This document shows, piece after piece, positions 17,791 to 27,103 of a stretch of 64,000 nt of DNA. A model generated the notes under the pieces. That model had not been told where the DNA came from and did no database searches. It was given only the letters and a program-made list of their open reading frames with translations. How positions within the stretch are numbered: position 1 is the stretch's first letter; each line of letters starts with the position of its first letter. The stretch covers positions 1 through 64,000 of the forward strand of contig VXME01000061.1 in the NCBI GenBank assembly GCA_009861545.1, read 5' to 3'. A program made the position numbers and the translations under genes. Origin of the DNA: Acidobacteriota bacterium (GTDB taxonomy: Bacteria; Acidobacteriota; Vicinamibacteria; Vicinamibacterales; UBA8438).

Positions 17791-18480
17791 CTAGTTGGCG
17801 TGGCGGACCAGTGTCTGACGCCAGAGCCCCACGGGCTCGCGGGCGCCGCCGGCGTCCTCGAAGACGATCGGACGCGTCTCGAGGCGCGAGCCGTAGAAAC
17901 GCTCGTTCGCGTCCACGTCCTGCCGGATGGTGCTGCCGTTGATCGTGATGCCGGCGAACACGCCCCGCGCCCGCGAGTAGCTGAGGATCTGGGCGCTCAA
18001 CTGGAGGTCGGTCGCCGCCGCGGCGTTGCGGCCCACCGGGCCGGCGGCCAAGCCGGCGTCGACGCCGATGGAGAACTGGTTGCTGACGAGGTTGTCGAGC
18101 CCCTCGGGGACCATGATGACCAGGATGATGTCGCTGCGCTGGACGCCGATCTGCAGCCCGAAGCTGCCGCCCGTGAGGGTGAGGAAGGCCGGGGCCGACC
18201 AACTGTCGCCGCTGCGTGCGCTCAGGACGCCCCTGCCGCGCATGCCGCCGAAGCCGAAACCGGCGCGCGTGGTTCCGGGAAACACCGCAATTCCCTGGGC
18301 GCGCTCCAGGATGGCGTCGGGGATGGCGCTGTCGTCGGCGGCCATGATCGCGTCGAGCACATCGGCCGCGCGCGTTATGCGCTCGGCCTCTTCCGCGCCA
18401 TCGTCCTGGGCCGCAGGGCGGGACGTCTGAAGTACGACGACCGCGATCATCAACGCCACGACGGTGAGGAACTTCTTCAT
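17791..18480 (-). CDS. Secreted SYLF-domain (Ysc84 family) lipid-binding protein
   Basis: 229 residues from ATG 18480; an ATG four codons upstream is also possible. Signal peptide MKKFLTVVALMIAVVVLQ with cleavage after PAAQ. The SYLF domain fills the rest: GIAVFPGTTRAGFGFGG, SWSAPAFLTLTGGSFGLQIG and ILVIMVPEGLDNL are the core family strands, and LSYSRARGVFAGITINGS is the closing signature. SYLF proteins bind phospholipids or phosphoinositides. In bacteria they are exported and of unknown role. Nearby is a membrane enzyme of the LtaS fold, but no operon link is evident. Confidence 0.85.
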   Translation of the reverse strand: MKKFLTVVALMIAVVVLQTSRPAAQDDGAEEAERITRAADVLDAIMAADDSAIPDAILERAQGIAVFPGTTRAGFGFGGMRGRGVLSARSGDSWSAPAFLTLTGGSFGLQIGVQRSDIILVIMVPEGLDNLVSNQFSIGVDAGLAAGPVGRNAAAATDLQLSAQILSYSRARGVFAGITINGSTIRQDVDANERFYGSRLETRPIVFEDAGGAREPVGLWRQTLVRHAN

Positions 18481-18548
18481 TACTCCAATCATACCCCGTG
18501 GAGCGAAGCCTCCTGGCCGCGACGACGGGAGGCTCGGGTTATCGTTGT

Positions 18549-20342
18549 CTACCAGGTCGGCAGCTCGGGGACCACGATGCCGGTCGGACTGTACTCGAGG
18601 GGTTCTCCCGGTTCCGCCGCCAGCAGACTCACCAGAAACGGATAGAGGGCTTCCATCCGGAACGACTTCGACGCGGGTTCCCAGGCGGTCCCGTGTCCGT
18701 TCGCGAAGCCCGCCGCCGCCAGCGGTCCCTCGAGAGCGGCGACGTCGGTCACGACATGCAGCGCGACGTCGTTGCCGCCGTGGCCCTCGGTGATGAACGG
18801 CGGCTGGTGGTCGCCGAAGATCAGGGCGACGAACCCTGGTTCTATGCGCTCTCGAAACGCTTCGAGCAGCAGCTCCCATTCGTAGGCGACGGTCACGAAG
18901 TAGTCACGCTGCCAGCCCTGGGGAATCGTCAGCGCAAGCTCCACGTAGTCGGGTCGGGTCTCGATGAACGAGGGTTGCGGTTGTTCCAGCTCCGCGACGT
19001 CTTCCGTGATGCGGGGCGGGGATTGCCAGGGGAAGTGCGTGGACACGGCGAAGAAGTGAAACAGGCGAGGCCGGGGATTCCGGTTCCAGTGGTTCTCGAA
19101 CGCGTGGTCCAGCGCCCACTGGTCCGGCACGTGGCCGAATCCGTAGACCCGGCCGTCGTAGGAGAAATCCCGCCGGATGACGACGTCGTCGTAACCGTAC
19201 AGGTCCTCCGCCCATGTGGCGCCCGGTTGCACCGCCAGCGTGTAGTAGCCGTGCCGCTGCAGGTAGGAAATCAGGTGGGGATAGCGGTCGGCCATGCGCT
19301 TCCAGGCCCAGTACATCGAGTGGCTGCCGATCCGGATCCCGCTCAGCGCCGACGCCGTGCTCATCCAGGACCCGCCGCCGTGCACCGGTGCGGTCGCGAA
19401 GCGCGTGAACAACGGGAGCCGCAGCGCGTTCAGCTCGCTTCGCACCCGGCGCATCAGCTCCCGCCGCGCAACCAGGTAGTCTTCGTCGGCCCACAGCGCC
19501 GCGCCGTACGACTCGACCTCGAAGAGATGGATGTCGGGTCGGCGCACCGGAGCCGTCTCGGCCAGGCGATCCGCCGCCTGCACGACGGAGCCGTTCAGCG
19601 TCTCGATGGTGGCCGCCACGGCCCGTGACCGCTCCCAGTTGTAGTACGCGTGCTTCGCCTGGAGCTGAACGATCGGATCGTCCCGCGGGACGCCGAACCA
19701 GAGGAGCGACAGCAGGCAGTAGGCGTTGGCCATCGTGTACCCGACGGCCGCGCGCCGCGCATCGAGAGCGGCGCCCCAGCGCCAGACGGCATCGAGATAG
19801 CGCGCCAGCAGCAGTCCGAACCCGGCGACCGCGGCCAGCAGGACGAAGAGAACCAGGACATCCGCCAGGCCCCAGGCGTCGCGCACGAAGATCCAGGCGC
19901 TGTCGAGCATGAGCACGTCGTCGACCAGGGTGCCCGGCCGGCCGAAGAGGTCGTGAATGAAGCCGCTGTAGGTCATGAACGCCAGGAGCCCGGCGTAGGC
20001 GAACCATGCGAGCGGCAGCGCGGTCCGGCGCCACCCGCCGGCGAAGCGGCTGGCGAGAACCAGTGACGAGAAGATGAGAATCCAGTCCGCGCTGACCCGA
20101 AAGATGTCCAGGTTGTGGCGCCGGACGAACAACTGCATGACGTACTCGTAGGTGCTGCGTCCGATCCCCGGCCATCCCCAGTCGTAGTCGCCGCGGGGAT
20201 GTCCCAGGGGAAAGAAGGGCCAGAAGTGGTTCTCGTCCGACACGAGGAGATAGAGGGGGACGAAGAGCAGCAGATTGAATGCCGGGAACCCGGCTGCGAC
20301 CAATGCGCCTGTCGGGATCCGTCGGTACATCCACGAGGGCAC
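18549..20342 (-). CDS. LtaS-like membrane sulfatase-superfamily enzyme
   Basis: 597 residues. The N-terminal half has about five membrane segments (first at residues 12-35, the last about 160-180). The C-terminal half is a sulfatase-fold domain outside the membrane: DIHLFEVES begins the first metal-binding strand, GGGSWMSTA supplies the Ser/Thr nucleophile, FFAVSTHFPW and LIFGDHQPP carry the His and Asp metal ligands, as in lipoteichoic acid synthase and phosphoglycerol transferases. In a Gram-negative lineage it more likely transfers phosphoglycerol or phosphoethanolamine to a periplasmic glycan or lipid. Substrate not visible. Confidence 0.82.
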   Translation of the reverse strand: MPSWMYRRIPTGALVAAGFPAFNLLLFVPLYLLVSDENHFWPFFPLGHPRGDYDWGWPGIGRSTYEYVMQLFVRRHNLDIFRVSADWILIFSSLVLASRFAGGWRRTALPLAWFAYAGLLAFMTYSGFIHDLFGRPGTLVDDVLMLDSAWIFVRDAWGLADVLVLFVLLAAVAGFGLLLARYLDAVWRWGAALDARRAAVGYTMANAYCLLSLLWFGVPRDDPIVQLQAKHAYYNWERSRAVAATIETLNGSVVQAADRLAETAPVRRPDIHLFEVESYGAALWADEDYLVARRELMRRVRSELNALRLPLFTRFATAPVHGGGSWMSTASALSGIRIGSHSMYWAWKRMADRYPHLISYLQRHGYYTLAVQPGATWAEDLYGYDDVVIRRDFSYDGRVYGFGHVPDQWALDHAFENHWNRNPRPRLFHFFAVSTHFPWQSPPRITEDVAELEQPQPSFIETRPDYVELALTIPQGWQRDYFVTVAYEWELLLEAFRERIEPGFVALIFGDHQPPFITEGHGGNDVALHVVTDVAALEGPLAAAGFANGHGTAWEPASKSFRMEALYPFLVSLLAAEPGEPLEYSPTGIVVPELPTW

Positions 20343-20571
20343 GCGGAGCGTCAGGTGGATTTCAGGAATGGACGGCCTCCCGCAAGCTGCAGTCGAAGCT
20401 CACGACTATACATCGCGGCGGTGAACCGTACGGACGACGCAGTGTCGGGATCCCGCTGGGTTTGACCCGCGGGTGCAGGCCGCCCGTCGCGGTTGCTTCT
20501 CGCTCAACTCGAGATGCCGTCCGCTTCGGCGAGCCGGGTGCCGGCGGGAGGCCCGCACACCGCCGTCCTCC

Positions 20572-22596
20572 TCATTCACTCTGCGCCGGGGCCTGCTCCC
20601 AGACGTAGGGCCGCCCGGTCACGTGCCGCTCGAACCAGTCGAGCTCGACGTTCATCTTGAAGAGCTGGTGCCGGAGCTCGCGCCAGCCGTGTCCCTCGCG
20701 CGGCGCGACGTAGAGGTGCGTGGGCACGTCGAGGCTCTTGAGCGCGCGATGCATCTCGACCGACTGCGGCATCGGCACGCGCAGGTCGTCCTCGCCGACG
20801 AGAAAGATCGTCGGCGTGGTCACGTTCGACACGTGCTTCAGCGGGGAGTGCTCCCAGTAGAGGTCCGTCGGGGCATCGACCTGCCAGGGCGTGCCGCCGA
20901 ACCACGGCGTCCGCTGGCTGCGCGTATCACTCTGCGCGTACATGGAGATCCAGTTGGCCGCGCCCGCTCCCGAGGCCGCCGCCTGGAAGCGGTTGGTGTA
21001 GGTGATCACCTTGTTCGTCATGTGACCGCCGCCGCTCCAGCCCATCTTCGCCATGCGCTCGCCGTCGACGAGGCCGGCCGCGATCAGGTGGTCGGCGCCC
21101 GCGATGACGTCCAGGTGGGCGTTCTTGAAGTAGCCGCCGACCATGTCCCGCAGGAACGCGTCGCCGTAGCCGGTGCTGCCGCGATAGTTGGGCTGCAGCA
21201 CGGCGTAGCCGAGCGCGGCCAGCACCTGGATGGAGTTGGGCGGCGCCCCGAAGCCGAACTTGTCGGAAGCCTGCGGCCCCCCATGGGTCTGGATGACCAG
21301 CGGATACCGCCGCCCCTCCTCGTAGTCGAGCGGGTAGAACAGCAGCCCTTCCACCGTGACCCCGTCGGCGGATGTCCACTGCGCCTGCTCCTGCCGCGGC
21401 AGCCGGAAGTCCTCGCGCAGGTGCTCGAAGACGCGAGTCACGCGCGTCGGCGTCGCGCCGGCGCCGGTCCCCATCAGCCAGACGTCGCCGGGGTTGTCCG
21501 GCTGGCGCAGCGTCAGGATGTGTCGGCCGGCCGCCGTCTCGAGCTTCCAGGACCCGATCGAGTGCCGGCCGTCGGTCAACTGCTCGGCCTGACCCGTCGC
21601 CGCATCCAGCCGGAACAACTCGCTGTGGACGCCCATGTTCACGACCGCGAAGACCGCATCCCCGTCGGCCGACCAGGCCGCGTCGCTGAGCTCGTAGGGC
21701 AGGTCGGGAGCCAGGACCCTGGCCGGGCCCCCGTCCGCCGGAGCAAGAAAGACGTTGCTGTTGTAGTACTTCTCGAACCGCTCGTTCGCGCGGGACAGAA
21801 ACAGCACCCGTGAGCCGTCCGGGGACATCTGCGCCCCGGATTCCGGCACGGCGTTGCTGGTCAGCCGGCGCGGGTCGCTCCCATCCGCTCCCATCACCCA
21901 GACCTCGCTCGCGTCGCGATACTCGAGCACCGGATTCGGAGCGCGATGCAAGGCGATCTGCATGCCGTCGCGCGAGAGGTCGTAGTCGACGATGGAGTAG
22001 TCGCCTCCGGTCACCCGTTCCGCTACGCCGGTCGCCACCGTGACCGTCCAGAGATGACGGTGCTGGAAGTTCTCCTCGAAGGCGTAGACGTCGTCCTTCT
22101 CGGCCTCGCGGGCCTGCTCCGCCGGCGACTTCTCGTCGGCGGCGAGAAAGTAGATGCTGTCGCCGTCGGGCGACCACGCGATGCTCGAGACCGCTGTCGG
22201 GTGATTGGTGAGCGGACGCGCCTCGCCCCCTTGATTGCTCAACAGGTGGATCTGGGTGGCATCCGCCGCGCCGCGCTCCGCCAGAAACGCCACCTCGTCG
22301 CCGTCCGGCGACCAGCGCGGGCTCGTCTCGCCCTCTTCTCCCTGGGTGAGCTGCACGGTGTTGCCGCCATCGGCGTCCGCCCGCCAGATATGGCTGATCG
22401 CCCGGTTCGTCTTCCAGTCTGCCTCGGCGAGCACGTACAGCACCTGACGGCCGTCGGGAGACAGTTGCGGATCGCTCAGGCGGGGCACCTCGAGCAGATC
22501 GACCAGCGTCATGGCTCGCTGTGCCTGCCCCTCCGCCGTGCCGCCGAGGATCAGGCATGCCACCGGGAGCGCCACAAGCATTCGCAGTCGCGTCAT
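20572..22596 (-). CDS. Secreted S9-family peptidase, second copy
   Basis: 674 residues with a signal peptide ending AEGQA at about residue 25. Propeller repeats (PQLSPDGRQVLYVL, PRWSPDGDEVAFLA, IAWSPDGDSIYFLA) fill residues 35-400. The hydrolase domain has the nucleophile in GWSGGGHMT, the Asp in GEDDLRVP and the His in REGHGW. It resembles the peptidase at 11723 in plan, but the two differ around the active site, so they look like separate family members rather than a recent duplication. Predicted role: periplasmic cleavage of oligopeptides. A 228-nt gap without recognisable content separates it from the LtaS-like gene. Confidence 0.92.
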   Translation of the reverse strand: MTRLRMLVALPVACLILGGTAEGQAQRAMTLVDLLEVPRLSDPQLSPDGRQVLYVLAEADWKTNRAISHIWRADADGGNTVQLTQGEEGETSPRWSPDGDEVAFLAERGAADATQIHLLSNQGGEARPLTNHPTAVSSIAWSPDGDSIYFLAADEKSPAEQAREAEKDDVYAFEENFQHRHLWTVTVATGVAERVTGGDYSIVDYDLSRDGMQIALHRAPNPVLEYRDASEVWVMGADGSDPRRLTSNAVPESGAQMSPDGSRVLFLSRANERFEKYYNSNVFLAPADGGPARVLAPDLPYELSDAAWSADGDAVFAVVNMGVHSELFRLDAATGQAEQLTDGRHSIGSWKLETAAGRHILTLRQPDNPGDVWLMGTGAGATPTRVTRVFEHLREDFRLPRQEQAQWTSADGVTVEGLLFYPLDYEEGRRYPLVIQTHGGPQASDKFGFGAPPNSIQVLAALGYAVLQPNYRGSTGYGDAFLRDMVGGYFKNAHLDVIAGADHLIAAGLVDGERMAKMGWSGGGHMTNKVITYTNRFQAAASGAGAANWISMYAQSDTRSQRTPWFGGTPWQVDAPTDLYWEHSPLKHVSNVTTPTIFLVGEDDLRVPMPQSVEMHRALKSLDVPTHLYVAPREGHGWRELRHQLFKMNVELDWFERHVTGRPYVWEQAPAQSE

Positions 22597-22661
22597 CTCG
22601 CACGTCCTTTCAGAACCACCGGCACGGCCTCGACCATGGACGATGATAGTCTGCCAACCGA

Positions 22662-23800
22662 ATGGGTGGCTTCGTTCAAGACATCAGGTTGGCGTTCCGC
22701 GGTCTGCTCGCGAACCGCGGGTTCTCCGTGGCGACCCTGCCGACGGTCGCCTGTTCGATGAGGCCGACGCGCAACGTGGGGCCGCTCCGGTCGTGGTCCT
22801 GGCTCACACCACGTGGCAGGAACGCTTCGGCGGCGACCTGTCGAGGTTCGCGTCCGTTCGCTGGTGGAGCAGATGACCGCGACCGTGCGTCCGGCGCTCC
22901 TGCTCCTGGTCGTCGGCGCGGGCCTGTTTCTGGCGATCGCCTGCGCCAACGTGACCAATCTGTTGCTCTCGCGCGTGGGCACTCGAGCGCGCGAATTTGC
23001 GACTCGCGCGGCGCTTGGCGCGGACCGCTTTCGCTTGCTGCGGCAGGTCGTTACCGAGAGCGTCGTGTTTTCGCTGGTCGGTGGAATCCTGGGCTTGTTC
23101 CTGGGGTGGGTGCTCGTTACCGCGGTTCATTCGTTCGCTCCCGAGGACTTCCCGCGTCGACATGTGGTTTGTCGCCGCGGGTGGCTTCGTCGCGGTCTTC
23201 GTCGGTTCGATCGCGGGGGTGCTCCCCGCGCTGCGACAGACCGGCGGCGATGTCGTCAGCGCGATGCAGGTCGGCGGTGCCCGCAGCATGGGTAACGCCG
23301 GTCGACGTTTGCGGGAGACCCTCGTGGTGGTCGAAGTCGCCCTGGCCATTGTCCTGCTCGTGGGTGGAGCGCTCTTCGCACGCAGTTTCCTCACGATCCT
23401 GCGTGTCGACGCCGGATTCGACGCCGCCAACGTTCTGGTCGCCGATATCCACGTCCCGGAGGGAAGTCACCGGACTCGGGGGGAGGAGCTCGCGGTGGCC
23501 GCGCTGGAGCGTCTTCGCGAGGCGCCGCGCGTGGTGGCAGCCGGCGCCGGCAACATGACGCCCCATGGCAGCCGCCTCTACAGCTCGGGATTTCGGCTTC
23601 CCGGCATGACGCGCGACGGAGAGCCGCTGGTCGCGACGGCGCTGCACTCGGTGATCACGCCGGGCTTTGTGGAGGCACTGAACGTGCGGCTGGTGGCGGG
23701 GCGCTTCCTGACCGAAGACACGACCTCGCCGAGCATCGCCATGCTGGTCAACGAGCGCGCCGCGGCCATCGCGCCGGCGGAGGTCCTGGTCTCGGAATAG
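22662..23800 (+). pseudogene. Decayed ADOP-type ABC permease
   Basis: Pieces of one FtsX/MacB-like permease appear in successive frames. MGGFVQDIRLAFRGLLANRG opens at 22662. Then PVVVLAHTTWQERFGGD, a conserved MacB_PCD segment, appears in a second frame near 22785-22840. Then RPALLLLVVGAGLFLAIAC and REFATRAALGA follow in a third frame from 22870. After a frameshift near 23155 comes VDMWFVAAGGF and the rest, ending at 23800. About 380 codons remain of a usual 800, so most of the periplasmic domain and the C-terminal membrane helices are gone. At least three lesions are present. No PadR gene precedes it. Confidence 0.88.
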
Positions 23801-23837
23801 TGGTCGCGCGAACCGTCGAGAGTGTCGGGAGGAGCCG

Positions 23838-24266
23838 ATGTTGAAGTGGAAGCTGATCGCCGCACTTGGTCTGTCATTCGGGGTCGCCGGCGTCGGCTGG
23901 GGACTGGCCCAGCAGCCGCGCGAGCCCGGCTTCTTCGAGCTGCGCATCTACACGACGCTGCCGGGGAAACGGGATGCGCTGGCGGCGCGGTTCGGGGACT
24001 ACACCACCGGGATCTACGAGCGGCACGGGATACGCAACGTCGGCTACTGGCTCGCGACCTCAGGCGATGACGCCGACCGCACGTTCGTGTACATGCGGGG
24101 GTATCCCTCGCGTCGCGCGCGGGACGAGCGACTCCCCCGGGCGCACGCCGACCCGGAGTTCGGCGAGATAGTGACCGCGGCGGAGCGCGACGCCGACACC
24201 AGGCTGATAGAGTCGGTGCGGTCCCTGGACCTCGTTCCGACGGACTACTCGGCCGTCAGGTGGTGA
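23838..24266 (+). CDS. Secreted NIPSNAP-family protein
   Basis: 142 residues with a good GGAGGAG ribosome site 4 nt before the ATG. A signal peptide (residues 1-25, ending LAQQ) precedes the NIPSNAP dimeric alpha/beta-barrel-like fold: FFELRIYTTLPGKRDAL at residues 33-49 is the family hallmark, followed by the second strand set VGYWLATSGDDADRTFVYMRGYPS. NIPSNAP proteins have no established enzymatic reaction. Export is common for this family in Acidobacteriota and Verrucomicrobiota. It lies 37 nt after the ruined permease and has no same-strand neighbour downstream. Confidence 0.85.
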   Translation: MLKWKLIAALGLSFGVAGVGWGLAQQPREPGFFELRIYTTLPGKRDALAARFGDYTTGIYERHGIRNVGYWLATSGDDADRTFVYMRGYPSRRARDERLPRAHADPEFGEIVTAAERDADTRLIESVRSLDLVPTDYSAVRW

Positions 24267-24400
24267 GGCCGCCCTGGCGTCGACGGTCGGCGCCGCCGTA
24301 CCTGCTCGGGACGGCTGGACTGTCGCACTATCGCGTCGAGCGCCTCGAGCGCGAGCCCACTTGGGCCGTCTGCGTTTGGCGTGGCGACCCGCCGCCCCGG

Positions 24401-24556
24401 CTACGGCACGATTTCGCGAACCGTGTCGCCGTTCTGGTCCAGAAACTGGATCCCGGCCTGACCGTCGGGCGAGACCGCCAGCACCAGTCGGTTCCGGCCC
24501 TCGGCGTCCATCAACTCGATGGTCGCGTTCCCGTCGATGTCGCGGCCTGCGAACAT
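24401..24556 (-). CDS. Very small strand-repeat protein or 3' remnant
   Basis: 51 residues from ATG 24556, 22 nt after the VOC gene stop. The sequence MFAGRDIDGNATIEL, then DAEGRNRLVLAVSPDG and IQFLDQNGDTVREIVP, shows two to three short beta-repeat units of the kind DxxGxxRxxLxVxxDGxAxIxFLDxxG found in longer hypothetical proteins. It may be the C-terminal leftover of such a gene, or a real tiny cotranscribed gene. No clear ribosome site. The stretch 24267-24400 before it contains nothing I can recognise. Confidence 0.35.
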   Translation of the reverse strand: MFAGRDIDGNATIELMDAEGRNRLVLAVSPDGQAGIQFLDQNGDTVREIVP

Positions 24557-24578
24557 GCGGTTCGCCGTTCCAGGCTGC

Positions 24579-24989
24579 CTACTCTGCAATGCGACCGAGA
24601 AACTGGTGAAAGTAGTAGCAGAGTCCGTCCGGCGCCACCACGAAGAAGACCTGGTACTTCTTCCCGTCGCGCTCGTCCACGCGCCAGTTGGGGGTCTTCA
24701 CGCCGTTGGCTTGCAGCTCGTCGCGGGCCCGGTGGATGTCGCCGACCAGAATGGCGGCCCCCTCCTGGCTCGGGTCGCCGCCGTTGACGGCGAATCCGAT
24801 GCGGACGCCGTCCCGCGCCATGATGACGGTCGGGCAGGGGGCTATGCGCCGCTCCACCTCGACGAGGCCGAACCTGGCCGCGTACCATTCCGCGGCCCGA
24901 TCGATGTCCTCGACCGGTAGCGCCAGAACGTCGTCGGCGAAGGGAAACGCCGCCTTGTAGAGCCCGAGGGAGGCCGCGTCGTCAGCCAT
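24579..24989 (-). CDS. VOC-superfamily (glyoxalase/bleomycin-resistance-like) protein
   Basis: 136 residues, cytoplasmic. The vicinal oxygen chelate fold is visible as VLALPVEDIDRAAEWYAARFG at the start and KYQVFFVVAPDGLCYYFHQF at the end, with GAAILVGDIHRARDEL opening the second beta-alpha-beta-beta-beta unit. The metal ligands are incomplete compared with glyoxalase I, so the reaction cannot be named. It starts 45 nt after the DUF1552 stop on the same strand and may be the last full gene of that operon. Confidence 0.8.
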   Translation of the reverse strand: MADDAASLGLYKAAFPFADDVLALPVEDIDRAAEWYAARFGLVEVERRIAPCPTVIMARDGVRIGFAVNGGDPSQEGAAILVGDIHRARDELQANGVKTPNWRVDERDGKKYQVFFVVAPDGLCYYFHQFLGRIAE

Positions 24990-25034
24990 CGGGACCGATT
25001 CGGTGACGCGGCGCGGCCTCTTCCGTGGGAGCCG

Positions 25035-26366
25035 TTACACCCCGGACAGCAGCGGCAGGTGCCCCGTGCTGTCGCCGAACTGCTCCACGCGCACGCCGAA
25101 CTTGGCCATCAGGCTGAGCGACAGGTTGGCGAGCGGGGTGCCCTTCGGATACACGAGGTGGCGATTCCCCTGCAGGCCGCGCTCGGGTCCGCCTACAACG
25201 ACCACCGGGACGTCGTAGTTGTTGTGGATGTTGCCGTCGCTCATGCCGCTGCCGTAGAGCACCACGGTGCCGTCGAGCAGCGTGCCGTCGCCGTCGGGGA
25301 TCGACTGCAGCCGGTCCAGGTAGTAGGCCAGCGCGTCGACGTGGTAGGTGTTCAGCTTCGTGAAGTCCTTCATCTTGTCGGGGTTGTTCCCGTGGTGCGA
25401 CATGGAGTGGTGCGCCTCGGGCAGCCCGATCTCGTTGTAGGACCGGTTGATGTTCTCGCGCGCCATCATGAACGAGGTGACGCGGGTGATGTCGGCCTGG
25501 AACGCGAGCACCTGCAGGTCGAACATCAGCTCGGCGTACTCGCGGAAGGTCTCCGGCACGCCCACGGGGCGCTCGGGGACCGCGAAGTCGGTGTTGGTCG
25601 ACTCGGCCCGCGCGATGCGCTGCTCGACGTCGCGGATGGAGTCGAGGTACTCGCCGAGCTTGGTGCGGTCGTGCCCGCCGAGCCGGCTCGACAGGGCCGC
25701 GATCTCGCGGGTCAGGCCGTCGAGGATGCTGCGGTCCTCTTCTACCCGCAACTGCCGTTCCTCGGCGGTGTCGCCGGTGCCGAAGAGCCGCTCGAACACG
25801 AACCGGGGGTTCGTCTCGGCCGGCAGCGGCATGGTCGGCGTCTTCCACGACAGCGAGTTCATGTAGGCGCAGGCGTAGCCGTGGTCGCAGGCGCCGACGA
25901 CGTCGTTGCGGTCGACGGAGACCTCCAGCGACGGCAGCTTCGAGTCGCGGCAGATCAGCTCCGCGATCATCTGGTCGACCGTCGTGCCCGCCTCCACGTC
26001 CGCGCCCTCGGTCTGCTTCGGGTGCACCGAGCTCATGAACGCGGGGGCGGCGCGCGGATGCTGGCCGCCGGTGTCGCCCTGGTCGGTCGCCGGGTAGTTG
26101 TCCAGCCCGCTCAGGATGAGCGTCCGCTTGCGGAACCGCTCCAGCGGCTGCAGGATGGGGGAGAACTCGAACCCGACGCCCTCGGTCGGCGGCGTCCAGT
26201 CCCACATGTTCATGCCGTTGCCGACGTAGACGGTCGCGAACCGCGGCGTCCCCGGGGCGCGGGCCGACATGGCCGGGACCATCGCGTCGAGGAGCGGCAG
26301 CGCGAGCGTCGCGCCCATGCCGCGCAGGAAGGTTCGTCTCGGCAGCGCCTGCTTCGTGATCAGCAT
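25035..26366 (-). CDS. DUF1552 protein, Tat-exported (locus 1)
   Basis: 443 residues. LPRRTFLRGMGATLALPLLD (residues 8-27) is a twin-arginine leader. The body is a typical DUF1552 protein of the alkaline-phosphatase/sulfatase-like superfamily related to DUF1501: TLILSGLDNY, GTTVDQMIAELI, YGSGMSDGNIHNNYDVPVVVVGG and a closing NLSLSLMAKFGV are family landmarks. Function unknown. DUF1552 genes are normally the direct downstream partner of DUF1592 genes; here the partner stops 1174 nt upstream, with an inserted block on the other strand between. The second locus at 51044-54935 keeps the normal 67-nt gap. Confidence 0.9.
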   Translation of the reverse strand: MLITKQALPRRTFLRGMGATLALPLLDAMVPAMSARAPGTPRFATVYVGNGMNMWDWTPPTEGVGFEFSPILQPLERFRKRTLILSGLDNYPATDQGDTGGQHPRAAPAFMSSVHPKQTEGADVEAGTTVDQMIAELICRDSKLPSLEVSVDRNDVVGACDHGYACAYMNSLSWKTPTMPLPAETNPRFVFERLFGTGDTAEERQLRVEEDRSILDGLTREIAALSSRLGGHDRTKLGEYLDSIRDVEQRIARAESTNTDFAVPERPVGVPETFREYAELMFDLQVLAFQADITRVTSFMMARENINRSYNEIGLPEAHHSMSHHGNNPDKMKDFTKLNTYHVDALAYYLDRLQSIPDGDGTLLDGTVVLYGSGMSDGNIHNNYDVPVVVVGGPERGLQGNRHLVYPKGTPLANLSLSLMAKFGVRVEQFGDSTGHLPLLSGV

Positions 26367-26398
26367 TGCGTCTCTCCCGTGGATCCTGCGTCAGATTA

Positions 26399-26520
26399 TC
26401 ACGGTCCCGCCCACAGGCGGGAGATCGGAACCGCATGGAGGCGGTCGCCGAAGCTCGCGCAGGTCTCACCGTCGTAGAGGACGACCCCGCCGGCGAACCG
26501 TGCGCCCGCGGCTCCGGCTG
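26399..26520 (-). pseudogene. C-terminal remnant of an AAA_14/DUF4143 ATPase
   Basis: Between the DUF1552 start and the DUF5674 gene, the minus strand reads ARFAGGVVLYDGETCASFGD followed by RLHAVPISRLWAGP and a stop at 26399. This is the usual ending of DUF4143 ATPases (GVVLYDGE...PFGDxLxAVPxxxLW). An in-frame stop lies just upstream of the fragment, so only about 40 codons survive. The complete DUF4143 gene at 60096 ends differently and is not its source. Confidence 0.6.
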
Positions 26521-26552
26521 ATTGCAAGGTTCATGGCCGGCTGATTGGAAGG
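26514..26552. repeat. Imperfect 16-bp tandem repeat at the insertion edge
   Basis: CCGGCTGATTGCAAGG (26514-26529) recurs as CCGGCTGATTGGAAGG (26537-26552), one mismatch, 23 nt apart. A GATTGG...CCAATC inverted pair overlaps the second copy. The repeat lies at the junction between the DUF4143 remnant and the segment leading to DUF5674. Nothing else is recognisable from 26553 to 26734. Confidence 0.6.
26533..26544. repeat. 12-bp direct repeat, left copy
   Basis: ATGGCCGGCTGA here is identical to 27525-27536, just before the DUF1592 stop. The two copies bracket the DUF5674 pair with 980 nt between them. This could be a recombination or insertion footprint; chance is possible because the word is GC-rich. 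Confidence 0.5.
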
Positions 26553-26734
26553 CTACGGCCCGGCCAATCGAAAGCCCACAGACCTCCGGCACGTTCGATC
26601 CTCCATGCAACAACAGGGGTGGCTTGACGATCGCTACGCCGTGTGGAATAAACGCCGGGGTTCGGCCCCGGGCGTTGGCCGGTTCTCCTGACCGGCACCG
26701 CGCGCGGAGCCAAGAGGCAAGGTGTGAGGACGGG

Positions 26735-27103
26735 GTGACCACGGGACGGATTGTTCGGGATCGCATCTCGCGTGCCGACCTGGCGCGCATGGCCGAGGAC
26801 CAGTTCGGGGACTGGATCAAGGCCGTGGTCGACGTGTCGCGCGGAACAATGGCGATCGGTGGGGATCTGCACGCGGACGACGAAGCGACGCTCCTCGCGG
26901 ATGGATCGCGCCAAGCGGATCTCTGGGGAATCAACCTCTATCCTGGAGAGAGCGGGTCCGACTGGATCGAGTTCGATTCGCTGATCAACCTGCGCCCGAG
27001 CCAGGGCAACCGTTCGCGGGACGTCGACGACGAAGAGATTCGGGCTCGCATCCGCGCGGTGGTCGAATCCCTGGTTCCACCGGAACGAGAGAACCCGTCG
27101 TGA
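26735..27103 (+). CDS. DUF5674 family protein
   Basis: 122 residues from GTG 26735, chosen because the family homology begins right after (ISRADLARMAEDQFGDWIKA). The core VVDVSRGTMAIGGDLHADDE, LLADGSRQADLWGINLYPG and FDSLINLRPSQGNRSRDVDD is highly characteristic of DUF5674. Function is unknown; small size, pairing with a second small gene through a GTGA overlap, and position in an accessory block suggest a toxin-antitoxin-like module. No signal peptide, so cytoplasmic. A GAGG a few nt upstream of GTG may serve as ribosome site. Confidence 0.8.
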   Translation: MTTGRIVRDRISRADLARMAEDQFGDWIKAVVDVSRGTMAIGGDLHADDEATLLADGSRQADLWGINLYPGESGSDWIEFDSLINLRPSQGNRSRDVDDEEIRARIRAVVESLVPPERENPS

